This document shows, piece after piece, positions 1-9,400 of a DNA stretch of 13,020 nucleotides; position 1 is the first letter of the stretch, and every line of letters begins with the position of its first letter. Source of the stretch: a bacterium (GTDB taxonomy: Bacteria > Sumerlaeota > Sumerlaeia > MVZB01); NCBI GenBank assembly GCA_023480605.1, contig JAMCWS010000021.1, positions 1 to 13,020 on the forward strand, in the 5' to 3' direction. Both the position numbers and the translations under genes were made by a program. The notes beneath the pieces are model-generated. The model made no database searches, was not told the DNA's origin, and saw only the letters and a list, made by a program, of their open reading frames with translations.

Positions 1-3000
1 CGCGCCGCCGCTGCAGACGCCGGAGGCGCGCGGCTCGAGTCCGGCGGGGGTCGCCTGCGCCGGCGCGAGGGTCATGCCGGTGGGCGGGGTGTCGGCCGGA
101 ATCCAGCCCCAGGACTGGCCGCCGACGAAATCGAACGACCAGACGGGATTGTGGATCACGACGGGCCGGGAGGCGCGATCGGTCGGGTCCGAGCCGGCCG
201 CCAGTTCATCCTGATCGCCATAGCCGTCCATGTCGGTGTCGACCGCATGAGGATCGGTGCGGTTGAAGTATTCCGCGGCGTTGGCGAGGCCGTCGGCGTC
301 GGGATCGAACGCCCCGTCTTCGGGACTGAGCGGGTCCAGGCCGCGGGCGGCCTCCCAGGCGTCGGGCATGGCGTCGCCATCGGTATCGAGCGGCGTGCCG
401 GCCGTCACCCAGTCGATGCGGCCATGGGTGCCGTCCTCGCTGGCGGGGTCGATTCGCAGGGCGGTGACGGTCTGGCCGGCCCAGAGGGCGTTGGCGCCCA
501 GGTCGAGCTGGTAATCGTGGTAAGCGCCGTCGGCCGTCGGCGTGAAGCGCACGCTCTTGGCCTCGTTCATCTGGGGTTCGGCGCTGGTGGCCCAGAAGAA
601 CTGGCCGCCGCCGGCCAGGTCGAGCGACATCCTGAACAGGATGTGCGTAAACTGGCCGGGCAACAGCCAGGTGGGAACCGTCAGGTAGGGATCGACGCCG
701 CTTGTGCGAAAATTCAGGCCGCCGTCCTGGACGGCGTAATCGGCGAGGTGGTGGGCCATCGTCCAGCCCTCGAAGTCCGTGTCACGGTCGAACAAAGTCG
801 GCAGGACCGTCGGGGTCGAGGTGATCTGGACCCGGTGGGCCGACAAGCTGGGGAAGTCGATTTCGTAGTGGACGGTGTCGCCGTCGGCAAAGTCCGTGGC
901 GATCTCGATGCTGCCCGGATCGCGGAAAGAGTAGCCTTCGGGGCAGTTGTAGACGGAGGTGGTCACTTCGGGCAGCGCCGCGCCGTTCCGCGTGACGGCC
1001 GCCGGGCGGGCCGGACCGCAGATCAGCGTGAAGATCCGCTGGCGTGGCGCGTGGCGCAGGTCGAACGAGAGGCGGTAGCCGGCGCCGCTCGGCGCCACGG
1101 CGGCGCCCGTCACCTCGCCGAAGGTGGTGATGTTGGCGGCGCCCTGGCCGGTGTCGACGATGGTTGTCTGCGGTGTCGGGTAGCCCATGAAGTCGAAAAT
1201 CATCGTGTCGATGCGCGAGGGCGTGAGCAGGGCCGTCGCGGAATACGTGTTGGCCATCAGGTTCCAGCTATCAGGATAGAGTCCCCGGTCGCCGGGCTCG
1301 TTGCGCTGCTGGCGGATGCCCGAAACCAGCAGGCCCTGGGCGATCTTGCGCCAGTCGTGCGACTGGTCGACCTTGGCCAGCTTGAGGAGCGCCTCGCCCA
1401 GGTCCAGCCCCAGCCATTGCACCGGCCGGCCGAACCAGGAGCCCGTGAACCAGGTGGCGCCGTAGACGGGGATGGTGTCGTAGAGCATGAAGTCGTATTG
1501 GGGCAGGCCCCAGGTGTAGAAGAAATTAAGGTCGGCCTTGGCCCAGTAAACGGCCTGATCGAGATAATCGCGCCGGCCCGTCAGACGGTAGGCGATCGTA
1601 TATATCTCAAGTCCGTCGGAGGCGGCCAGCGTTTCGGGCGCCAGTAGAGGCACTTCCCAGATTTGCGCCCCGCGCGGCACCTTGAAGCGCTTCATGGCCT
1701 CCAGCGTCGGCTCCATCGCCGTGACGATATCGCGGTCGCCGCTCAGCAGGGCATATTGCATGATCGTCAGGGCGTTGGCGGTCGAGGAACCCATCTCGCT
1801 GGCGTTGTCGCCGCCGATGATCGTCCAGTCGCGGTTGTTCGTCAGGGAGGAGTGCGTCGTGTCGTTGTCGTAGACCCAAAGGCCTTCGCTGTCGCGCTGA
1901 CTGAGAAGCGTTTCGGCCTGGCCGCGCATGCCGACCAGGTTGGCGGGCATGCCGCCGGCCAGGAAGGGCAGCATCGTGCCGCCGTGGCTGGTGCCCGGCT
2001 CGTTGTAGACCAGCAGTGCCCGTTGGCGATACTGATCGGCCAGGGCGGGGTTGTCGACCAATTGCGATGCCCGCCACAGCGACGCAATGAAATTCGGCGG
2101 CCGGCCATCGCCGTGCAGCCAGACCCATTCGTTGTTCACGGGGTCCCACTGGCTGTCCATGTAGGCCTCCATCGTGAACTTGAGTTCATCCTGAAGAGAC
2201 CCATGCGGGTAGGGCATCGGGTCGGGCAGGCCATCGCGCGCGATGTAGTAGTCGGTCGCCTCGACGGCGGAAGCCGCGCCGGTTCTGACCCACATCGCCC
2301 AATCAAGATTGAGCGTCTCGCCGGCGGCGACGGCGTGCGGTTGGCCGGTCTCGCGGGCGTTCTCGACGAATCCCGGCCCGTAACCGGGCAGGAAGAGGCC
2401 CATGATGTGGTCGTAGGGACGGCCGTAATAGGTGTCGGGCGTCGTGAAGAAAGCCAGCGGCATCGTGTCGCCGGCGGCGTCCCACGGCTGCCCGATATTC
2501 CACAGGCCGGCCACGAGCACGTCGCCGAACTTCATCGCCATGTAAGGCTGGGTCACCTTGTAGGGGTGGGGGACGTAGCGCAGGTGATTGTCGGTGTAAT
2601 CGACAATCGACGAGGAGGAGGACTCGTGCTTTTCGAGCCACTCCAGGCCGGGAAGGATCGCCTCGTCGCGCGCCACGGCGGGGTCGGCGCCGCAGTGAAA
2701 AAACGGTCCGTCGAGCCGGCGCAACCCGAACGGTTGGTCGGCCGAAAGGCTGACGGAGAAGTCGGCCTCCGAGGCTTCGCGCTCCAGGCTGATCCGGCAG
2801 GCGTAAGCGAAAGTCCGCCCCTCGCCGTCGGTTTTATCGGCGCTCAGCGTCAGACGGATCCGGTCGGCGGTCTGTTCGTTGGTCTGCCAGGCCGTCGGTT
2901 CCAGCGCCAAGAAGGAGCTCGCGGTCGTAGTCCCGTCGTAAATCATCGTGCCGAAGACAGGGCAGGTGGCGATCCGGCGCCAGGCGCCGCCGTCGTAGTA

Positions 3001-3987
3001 CTCCAGGTGCAGCGGGCCGAATCGGCCGCCGCCGAAGGTTTCCCTCTGGATCACGAGGCGCACGCGGCTGTTATTGAGAACAATGGCGTCGCCCTGGTCG
3101 GCCAATTGCAGGCCGTCGGCAGCGCCCGCGGGCGGGGGCAGGACCGAACTGACCACGTAGATCGGGGTGGCGCGCGCGGCGAGGGCCGTCCCCCCCACGG
3201 CGACGGTCAGACCGGCTTCGGCCGTGAGCGGCTGGGCGGCGCGGATGCCCCACTGGATCGTGCGTTCTTCGCCGGGCGCCATGCCGGTGAGCGCGAGCGA
3301 CGCCGTGCCCGAGGTCAGCTCGACGCCGGCCGGGAGGGCAAGGTTCAGGTCGAAACGAGCGACGGGGCCCTTGCCGTTGCGCACGAGGGCCGTGAGCGTC
3401 GTCGGCGCATCGGCGGTCATGTATAAACTGTCGGGGTAGGAAAACGAGACGATGTCGGCCCTGGGGGGCAGTTCCATGTAGTCGATGATGGAAACTTCGT
3501 CGATCCAAACTTCGCCGGCGGGGCCGTTGCCGGGGTCGATGCGGAAGCGCGTCAGGTCGCCCGCCCAGGTCTTGCTTTCGTCCAGTTCGATGTAATAGGT
3601 TTGCCAGGCGTCGGGTGGCCCCAGTTTGAAGCCGATGGTCCTGTTTTCATTGAAAACGGGGTCTTGGACGGTGGCCCAATAGATCGAGCCGTTGGTATTG
3701 CCGAAGGTGGCTTTCATCACCAGTTTGATGAACTTGTATCGGTCGGCCGAGACGCCGCTGAGGACCGGCGAAAAAATATAGGGGTCGTTGCCGGTGATCT
3801 GGAAATGAAGCGCGCCGCCGACGGCCTCGACGCCGGCGATGCTGTGTTTGGCCGTCCCCCAGCCGCCCGTGTCTCCGTCGGTGTCGAAAGTCCAACTGCG
3901 CGTTTGCGCGCGCGCCGCCGTCGAAGCCAGGCAAAAAAGAAGACCCAATGCCAGCCCACGGCCCATTGACAAAGGTTGGCCAATCAT
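1..3987 (-). CDS. Large secreted multidomain protein, helical (glycosidase/lyase-like) core with duplicated beta-sandwich modules and calcium repeats (3' end missing)
   Basis: Open reading frame of 1329 codons with no stop, leaving the window at its left edge, so the C-terminus is missing. The N-terminus is a Sec signal peptide: MIGQPLSMGRG, then a hydrophobic stretch, then ARA-Q near residue 28. The ATG at 3987 is preferred because AGGGG lies 8 nt upstream (3996-4000); the ATG at 3966 has no such site but also leaves a signal peptide. Visible parts: a beta-sandwich module (~31-172); an Ig-like, CARDB-like stretch (~175-275); a beta-rich region (~280-480); a long alpha-helical region rich in W, Y, D and G (~500-1000) resembling (alpha/alpha)-barrel glycoside hydrolases or lyases; a second copy of the first module (~1063-1200); and three DxDxDG-type calcium loops (D1201, D1228, D1250). 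A third module may start near 1278. The role is probably extracellular polysaccharide binding or breakdown, which is inference; I cannot name a family or catalytic residues. Confidence 0.8.
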   Translation of the reverse strand, partial: MIGQPLSMGRGLALGLLFCLASTAARAQTRSWTFDTDGDTGGWGTAKHSIAGVEAVGGALHFQITGNDPYIFSPVLSGVSADRYKFIKLVMKATFGNTNGSIYWATVQDPVFNENRTIGFKLGPPDAWQTYYIELDESKTWAGDLTRFRIDPGNGPAGEVWIDEVSIIDYMELPPRADIVSFSYPDSLYMTADAPTTLTALVRNGKGPVARFDLNLALPAGVELTSGTASLALTGMAPGEERTIQWGIRAAQPLTAEAGLTVAVGGTALAARATPIYVVSSVLPPPAGAADGLQLADQGDAIVLNNSRVRLVIQRETFGGGRFGPLHLEYYDGGAWRRIATCPVFGTMIYDGTTTASSFLALEPTAWQTNEQTADRIRLTLSADKTDGEGRTFAYACRISLEREASEADFSVSLSADQPFGLRRLDGPFFHCGADPAVARDEAILPGLEWLEKHESSSSSIVDYTDNHLRYVPHPYKVTQPYMAMKFGDVLVAGLWNIGQPWDAAGDTMPLAFFTTPDTYYGRPYDHIMGLFLPGYGPGFVENARETGQPHAVAAGETLNLDWAMWVRTGAASAVEATDYYIARDGLPDPMPYPHGSLQDELKFTMEAYMDSQWDPVNNEWVWLHGDGRPPNFIASLWRASQLVDNPALADQYRQRALLVYNEPGTSHGGTMLPFLAGGMPANLVGMRGQAETLLSQRDSEGLWVYDNDTTHSSLTNNRDWTIIGGDNASEMGSSTANALTIMQYALLSGDRDIVTAMEPTLEAMKRFKVPRGAQIWEVPLLAPETLAASDGLEIYTIAYRLTGRRDYLDQAVYWAKADLNFFYTWGLPQYDFMLYDTIPVYGATWFTGSWFGRPVQWLGLDLGEALLKLAKVDQSHDWRKIAQGLLVSGIRQQRNEPGDRGLYPDSWNLMANTYSATALLTPSRIDTMIFDFMGYPTPQTTIVDTGQGAANITTFGEVTGAAVAPSGAGYRLSFDLRHAPRQRIFTLICGPARPAAVTRNGAALPEVTTSVYNCPEGYSFRDPGSIEIATDFADGDTVHYEIDFPSLSAHRVQITSTPTVLPTLFDRDTDFEGWTMAHHLADYAVQDGGLNFRTSGVDPYLTVPTWLLPGQFTHILFRMSLDLAGGGQFFWATSAEPQMNEAKSVRFTPTADGAYHDYQLDLGANALWAGQTVTALRIDPASEDGTHGRIDWVTAGTPLDTDGDAMPDAWEAARGLDPLSPEDGAFDPDADGLANAAEYFNRTDPHAVDTDMDGYGDQDELAAGSDPTDRASRPVVIHNPVWSFDFVGGQSWGWIPADTPPTGMTLAPAQATPAGLEPRASGVCSGGA

Positions 3988-4198
3988 CACGAACGCCCCT
4001 GCGCGAAGGATTATCATGATCGGAGAATACGCCATGACTGCCGTCAGGATAACGGATTCATCCTCGGCTCAGGAAGGAAAGACCAATCGAAACGCCTTAT
4101 CTTCAACGAAAATGAAAATGATAGGCCATTTCGCGTATCATGCGATGCGATATACCGAGTGGATCATTGCGACGAATTTTTACCATTCGGCGACGCGG

Positions 4199-4954
4199 CT
4201 ACCGTTGACTCAGCGCTTCAGCCGCGTCCTCGAGCACGTAATCCCAATTGACCCGCTTGTCAAGGCCCAGGCCGGCAATCGACGGCGCGGCCGCGGGCTT
4301 CTCTTCGGGCGGCGAGGCCGGCGCGGGGGCGGCGGGCGCCATTTTAGGCGCGGGGGTGCGGGGCCGGATCCGTGCGGCCGAACCCGGGGTTCCCGGCGCC
4401 GCCGCGATGGGGGGCCGCTGGCCATCCTTGGAAATCGCGGGAGCGGCCTCGGGTTCTTCGACGGGCATGGACGGCGAAATGGTCGTCATGCTGATCGAGG
4501 AGCCCCTGGGGCGCGAAAACGCCGGCGGCGGGGGCGGCCCGGCGGAGGGCGGGGGAGATTGCGTCGGGCCGGGCGGTTCCTCCGACAGGATGGTGCGCTC
4601 GCCGGCGGCCCGCGCGGGGAAGGGCGGCGGCGGCGTCATCGTCCGCCGGCCGCTTTTGCCCGAGGTCGTATCTTTTTTTTCCCAGCCGGGGAAGTAATGA
4701 TCGAGTTCTTCCTGAACTTCGTCGAAACCGGGATCCAATTCATGGGCGCGGATCCACACCTGCTTCGCGTTCTGGCGCTGACGGTTCCGGAGGTAGCAGT
4801 GGCCCATGGCCAGCAGCAAACGCGCGTCGGCCCAGTCGCGGCGCAGGATATCCTCGTAGATATCGAGTGCCGACGTGAAATCCTCATTGCGCTCGCAGGC
4901 GCGCGCCTCCTCTTCCAGTTGGCGCAATGCTTTCAGATCCACCGCCTCGCCCAT
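4199..4954 (-). CDS. TPR protein with long proline-rich tail
   Basis: A 251-residue protein without signal peptide or membrane segment, so probably cytoplasmic. Residues ~10-39 and ~43-75 form two tetratricopeptide-like helical pairs (A..Y..IL..D, then LL.MGHCYLR.....A...W.RA.ELDP), a fold that binds other proteins. Residues ~105-225 are almost entirely P, A, S, E and G and should be disordered. The last 25 residues (LGLDKRVNWDYVLEDAAEAL) look ordered and may be a conserved docking segment. The ATG at 4954 is chosen because AGAAGGA ends 7 nt before it (4962-4968); an upstream in-frame TTG at 5053 lacks a ribosome binding site. An A8 run in the sense strand (T8 at 4673-4680) ends the TPR part. 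The gene lies 211 nt upstream of the secreted-protein gene and 379 nt downstream of the lipoprotein gene. Partner and function are unknown. Confidence 0.82.
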   Translation of the reverse strand: MGEAVDLKALRQLEEEARACERNEDFTSALDIYEDILRRDWADARLLLAMGHCYLRNRQRQNAKQVWIRAHELDPGFDEVQEELDHYFPGWEKKDTTSGKSGRRTMTPPPPFPARAAGERTILSEEPPGPTQSPPPSAGPPPPPAFSRPRGSSISMTTISPSMPVEEPEAAPAISKDGQRPPIAAAPGTPGSAARIRPRTPAPKMAPAAPAPASPPEEKPAAAPSIAGLGLDKRVNWDYVLEDAAEALSQR

Positions 4955-4961
4955 CGGCTCA

Positions 4962-4968
4962 TCCTTCT
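4962..4968 (-). promoter_or_regulatory. Ribosome binding site of the TPR gene (AGAAGGA)
   Basis: AGAAGGA on the minus strand, 7 nt before the ATG at 4954. It decides the start in favour of this ATG over the longer TTG-initiated frame from 5053. Confidence 0.6.
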
Positions 4969-5124
4969 CCCGCGCGTCCGTATAAACCACAAACGCTGCC
5001 TCGTCTGGCCACGGCTTAACTGAAACAATACCATCACTTGGCCGCGGCGGCAAGAGCCGCTTGCGGAAAAAACGATTCCCCTGGACCCATCACTCTTTGC
5101 GCACAAAAAAACGAAGACACAACG

Positions 5125-5156
5125 AAAATGATACCGCGCAAGCTCGCGGGGATTTT
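5125..5156. terminator. Weak bidirectional terminator-like hairpin
   Basis: CCGCG (5134-5138) pairs with CGCGG (5145-5149) around a 6-nt loop. AAAAT (5125-5129) lies before the stem and ATTTT (5152-5156) after it, so both strands show a stem followed by a short T-rich run. It lies ~180 nt beyond the lipoprotein stop codon. The stem is short, so the call is tentative. Confidence 0.3.
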
Positions 5157-5333
5157 AACAATTGAGTAATCGTGCCACCCACTTTAAGGGAGGATATGTT
5201 CATGAGCCTTCCGGTTTTTAATTGATCCCAGTTTACTTCGTGTTTTGGTGTGAGAAACGGTAATGCCCTGCCCTGAAGGATCGAGGCGATTCCGGGAATT
5301 CAATTCGCGGCGACTTAACGAACGGTCTGTGAA

Positions 5334-6203
5334 TCAGATTATTTTCAGCCACTGGCCGGGCTTGGCGTCGGGATATCGCTTGCCGAGTTTGCTGTCCGTA
5401 AAGGCCTTGAACGCTTCCTTGTCGCGCGGCGCCTGGAAAGGTTGGCCTTTCTTGAGTTTCTCGCGTATGGTGGCGGCGAAGACCGATTCCACCGGGGCCG
5501 GGTCGGTCAGTTTCTTATCGCGGGCGATGGCCTCGTAGATAATTTTACGGTCGGCGTTTTCGTCGCGCGCCAGATCCTGACTCGGTTTGTAATGGTCCTT
5601 GTCACGAGCGTCAATCAGCACGGTAAGATACCCGCGGTCGTTCTCGCCCACATAGCCCCTGGTCAGAGCTTCGTCGACGGCCTTGGCGCGGGCGCGCCGG
5701 GACTCGGCGGCCTTCTTGGCGGCATCGTCGTCGAGGGCGGAGGCGCCGCTCCGACCGTCCGGTTCCGCGGCGCGGGCGACGGTGGCAAAACTCAACATGG
5801 CCCACCAGGGGCGGCGATTGTCGAGCCGCGCCAACGCCGCCGATCGGGCCGCAGCCAGAGGATGGACCACGGCCACGGAAGGGGCCGCCGAAGCGGATTC
5901 CACCGAACGCGCCCCGTCCAATAGGCGGGTTGTCGGCGAACTGGCGGCGTCGCCCGGATGAACCGTCCCCGCCGGAGCCTCGCCTGCGGACGCGCCGCCC
6001 GCCGGCGCATCGCCGCCGCGAACGTAATCCTCAACCTGGTTGGCTTCGGCCTTGAGCTGGCGGATATCGATGACGATGTGGGCGTCGATTTTACTGACCG
6101 TCTCGATCTTATGCTCGGTGCGCCAGACGCACGAGGCGGCCGCGACGGCCGCCGCGGCGGCGACGGCCAACACCGGCAATAACTTCATCCTGTTGCGGTT
6201 CAT
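5334..6203 (-). CDS. Fused YnbE-like/YdbL-like (DUF1318) envelope lipoprotein
   Basis: A 289-residue lipoprotein. Residues 1-24 are a signal peptide with a long alanine-rich core and the lipobox AAS-C25, so it should be lipid-anchored. Residues ~28-62 (HKIETVSKIDAHIVIDIRQL onward) resemble the short beta strand of YnbE. An Ala/Pro/Gly linker follows (~63-130). RPWWAMLSFATVARAAE (131-147) looks like the end of a second signal peptide. Residues ~162-258 resemble YdbL/DUF1318 (RRARAKAVDEALTRGYVGEN, ADRKIIYEAIARD). Start ATG 6203 is chosen because AAAGGA lies 8 nt upstream (6212-6217); a longer frame from 6344 would bury the signal peptide. The gene is 272 nt downstream of the AsmA-like gene on the same strand. 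In E. coli, YnbE partners YdbH as an intermembrane bridge and YdbL is thought to modulate it. The DUF1318 call is firm; the YnbE part is less certain. Confidence 0.78.
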   Translation of the reverse strand: MNRNRMKLLPVLAVAAAAAVAAASCVWRTEHKIETVSKIDAHIVIDIRQLKAEANQVEDYVRGGDAPAGGASAGEAPAGTVHPGDAASSPTTRLLDGARSVESASAAPSVAVVHPLAAARSAALARLDNRRPWWAMLSFATVARAAEPDGRSGASALDDDAAKKAAESRRARAKAVDEALTRGYVGENDRGYLTVLIDARDKDHYKPSQDLARDENADRKIIYEAIARDKKLTDPAPVESVFAATIREKLKKGQPFQAPRDKEAFKAFTDSKLGKRYPDAKPGQWLKII

Positions 6204-6475
6204 GGCCTTATTCCTTTCGTCGCGCTCGGTCCGGCGCCGGCGCCCGCTACGTTGTTGTCGACACGTTCGCGTGCCCGCTCCCCCGGCCGCGCCGGTTCGG
6301 CGAGTCGAGCCACGCGGCCATTTTATCAAAGAAGACATCTTCAAGGCGAGGGATGTTCCGCCCGCTCCGGCGGGGCGATTAATGCCTGGTCACAATTGAA
6401 TTGACGGACGATGCCGGCTCGTAATCGTGCTCGTGCTCGACATTCTCCATCCGTCATTTCCAACACAACGCTTTC

Positions 6476-9400
6476 CTACAGCAGCGCCACCTCGGGCTTA
6501 TCCATCGTTCCCCGGACCTTGAAGCGCAGCACCCGCCCCACGAGTTGATTGACGAGGTTGACGGCCTCGCCCACCAGGGGGATCTTGTCGGCGATGCGCA
6601 GGAATTGCAGGCCGATTTCAAGATCGAGTCGGCGCTCAGGTCCCATCGTGCCCTTCATGTTGAGATTCATCACCGGATTTTCGAACACCAGTCCCGTCGT
6701 GGAGGCCTGCGCGTCGCGCACTTCAAACGGCCCATCGATGGTCGAGAAGGTGATATCGTCGAAGACGGCGCCGACGCCGGGCAGGCGGAGCACGCCGCCC
6801 AGGCCGTGAAGGATGCTGTTGGCGACGAAGCGGCTTTCGACGATGTGGAGGGTGCCGGCGCCCGCGAGCGGCGATCCCTCGGGCCGGCGGGGTTTGCTGA
6901 ACGATCCCTCGCCGCTGGCGCGGCCCGAAAAAATGCCGTGAACCTCGCTCTTTTTTGTCAGGGCCTGGATGAAGGGGGGCAACTCCACCTTGTCGAGTTT
7001 GACCGTGAAGTCCGCGCCGTCGTCCGTCATCATTCCCTCGCACGCTCCCGAACCCGTATACAGGTCGGCGCGCACGTCGCTACAGTTCAGGCGGCAGCCC
7101 TGGTTGTCGTAGAAGGCGACGTCGAGAACCGAAGCGAAATCAGCGCCCTTGAGTTGGTCGAAGGTCACCGTGCGCGTGCGGGCCGTGCCGTGGATCGTGA
7201 AAACGGGGGGCAGATCGGGATTGAACGGGGCGGAAGGCTCCTTGACTTTCTCCTCGACTTTCCAGCGCCGGAGCCACTCGCCCAGCGGGAAATCACCACC
7301 GATAACTTCGAAATTGAATGCCCCGGCCGGCCGGGCGCGATCGTAGATGAGGTCGATCTTGCCCATCTGGTCGCGCGAGCCTTGCCCCGCTTCGACCGGA
7401 ATGGGTTCGGGATTCCAGAGGTGCTTGAGGTCGTATTTAAAATCCCCCGTGATATGGCGCAGGTAGGATGGCATCGTGTGATACGTCATCTCGGCGTCGG
7501 ATAGGTGGATATCGCCGTCGATGGCCAAGGCCCAACGCCCGGCCAGCCAGTGGCCCGGCGGCGCGCCGGCCGGGCGGGCGCTCTCGGCGGCGCGCCACCA
7601 GTCCAGCAAAGTCCGCCCGACCCCGGGGGGCGTCGCCGGCGCCAGGCGGGTGCGGTGGACCACCCGGCCCGTCCCATCGACGATGAACCGCTCGAGCAGG
7701 ATGGGGACGCGAGCCTTGCATTCGGCGAGCGTGCCTTCGAGGGAGGCCTTGCTCGTGACCCCGCCGGGGGAGGCTTCGCCGCTGGCCTCACACGCAAGTT
7801 TGCCGAACCGACCGGTGAGTGACTCGAGCCGGATTTTGGCCTGATCGAACGAAAACCGGGCAGTATCCAGGTTGAGTGGCCCGTTGAAATAACGATTGGC
7901 GAAAGTGGCGGAAGCCTTGCTGAGCGTCAGTTCGCCGGCGAAGCGGGGATTGCGCCAGTCGGCCGGGCCGGCCGTCAGCCTCATCTTCAACCGGCCGTGC
8001 CCGGCCGCGTCGGGCCACCCGGCGGCCTCGCGGGCCAGGGCGGGGCTGAAGGCCACGGCGGCCCGCCGCAGGGCGGGCAGGTCGAATTCCACGCGCGGTT
8101 GCAGGTCCACGCGCGGGTTGCGCCAGAAGAGCTTCTCGCCCGCGATGGCGCCGTCGACCATGGCGTCCATGCCCATGAACCGGGCGGATATCGAGGCCAG
8201 GCGGGCCTGGCCGGTGTCGAATGTCACCCGGCCTGATACATCCTCGATCGGCGCGGGCAGGCGCTCCGGATCGGTCAGCCGTCCGCCCTTGACGTAGAGA
8301 TCCCCAGCCAGTTCGATCCTGTCCTGCACGTTGTTCAGGTTCGAATCGAAGGGGCCGTGGAGCGTGATTTTGCCCGTGCCGGTGACGTCGCCCGCCAGTT
8401 CGGCCCGGATGCCGATTATCCCTTCATTGCGAAGGACGGCCGCCAGGTCCTTAAGCGGTCCCGCCGTGCGCCAGTCGATTTCGGCTTTGTCGAAGGCGCC
8501 CAGGAGCGGTTGGCCGAAAATCCGGCCGCGCATCTCCAGGGGAAATCCCTCGAAAGCCCCGCGGGCGTGGGCGATCTCGAGCGTGCCCGTCGTGAGGACG
8601 GCGTCGACCTCCACGCCGCTGACGGGGGCGGGCAGGGCCGCCAGTTGCCAATCGACGCCGCTCACTTTAACCTCGCCCGTCAGCGACGCCGGCCGGCGGG
8701 TTTGAAGGTCGCCGCGCAGACGCAGGGCGAGGCTTGCGCGCGCCTTGGACGGATGAAGCATGCGGCCGGGGTGGGGCAGGCGGCCCGCCAGCAATTCCAT
8801 CGCCGGCCCCTGGAGGTCGAGTCGCGTCACATCCAGTTCATACCCATGAGGGGCGGCCGCGCTGATCGCGCCGCGCACCTGGAGCAAGCCGAGCCCGCCG
8901 ATTGCGTCCGCCCGTTCGAGTCGCCAGAGTCCGGCGGAGCGATCGAGCGTTGCCTGCCAATCCAGGCGAAGGTTGCCCAGGTTTTGGCCTGATTTGTCCG
9001 GCTCAACCAGGCTGAGGCGCTCCAGCGCGAGCAGGCCCTGGATGGTCCAGCCTCTCGAACCGGACAGTTCGAGTTGGGCTTTCAGGTCCAGCACGGCGCC
9101 GCGGACGTCGAACGGCAAGCGGGCGGGCAGATCGCTGGCCGAGTCGGGATTTTCAAGGGAAAATTGCAGGCTGGCCGACCGGCGCGGCCAGTCGGCCTGG
9201 ACGCGCAGACGCACGGGCTTGTCGCGGCGGCCGTTCAGGTAACCGTCAAGCAGCAACAAGGCCGGCTGGAGCTGGCGGTTGAATTCCAGATGCAGGCTGG
9301 AGTTGCCGACCGACGTGAACGGAAGCGCGCCGGGGGTCGGCTGGCCGATCCAATCGACGGCCAGCGGACGGACGTTGATTTGCCCGATCCGAACCAGTCC

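Larger units (their letters stand above)
4955..5333. other. Intergenic region, no supported gene
   Basis: 379 nt between the lipoprotein gene (stop at 5334) and the TPR gene start, both on the minus strand. It is more AT-rich than the flanking genes. It holds a weak bidirectional terminator-like hairpin (5125-5156) and the TPR ribosome binding site. A 37-codon frame (5203 to 5090, minus) has a GGAAGG only 3 nt before its ATG and no recognisable product. I see no clear promoter. Confidence 0.6.

Noticed and set aside
151..3426. Two very long plus-strand open frames (151-1647 and 1663-3426) opposite the secreted-protein gene
   Set aside because: They are in codon register with the minus-strand gene, which has a signal peptide, domain repeats and calcium motifs. 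The plus-strand translations are low-complexity R/G/V/A sequence with no recognisable domain, as expected from antisense of GC-rich coding DNA.
5090..5203. Small minus-strand frame of 37 codons in the intergenic region
   Set aside because: GGAAGG lies only 3 nt before the ATG, the product is not recognisable, and its sequence overlaps the terminator-like hairpin.
6204..6344. Upstream extension of the lipoprotein gene by 47 codons
   Set aside because: It would bury the signal peptide and lipobox, consists of arginine-rich sequence, and lacks the AAAGGA site found before the ATG at 6203.
6358..6380. GC-rich hairpin between the AsmA-like and lipoprotein genes as a terminator
   Set aside because: The stem (CGCCC with GGGCG) has no following T run in the direction of transcription, so it does not support separating the two genes.
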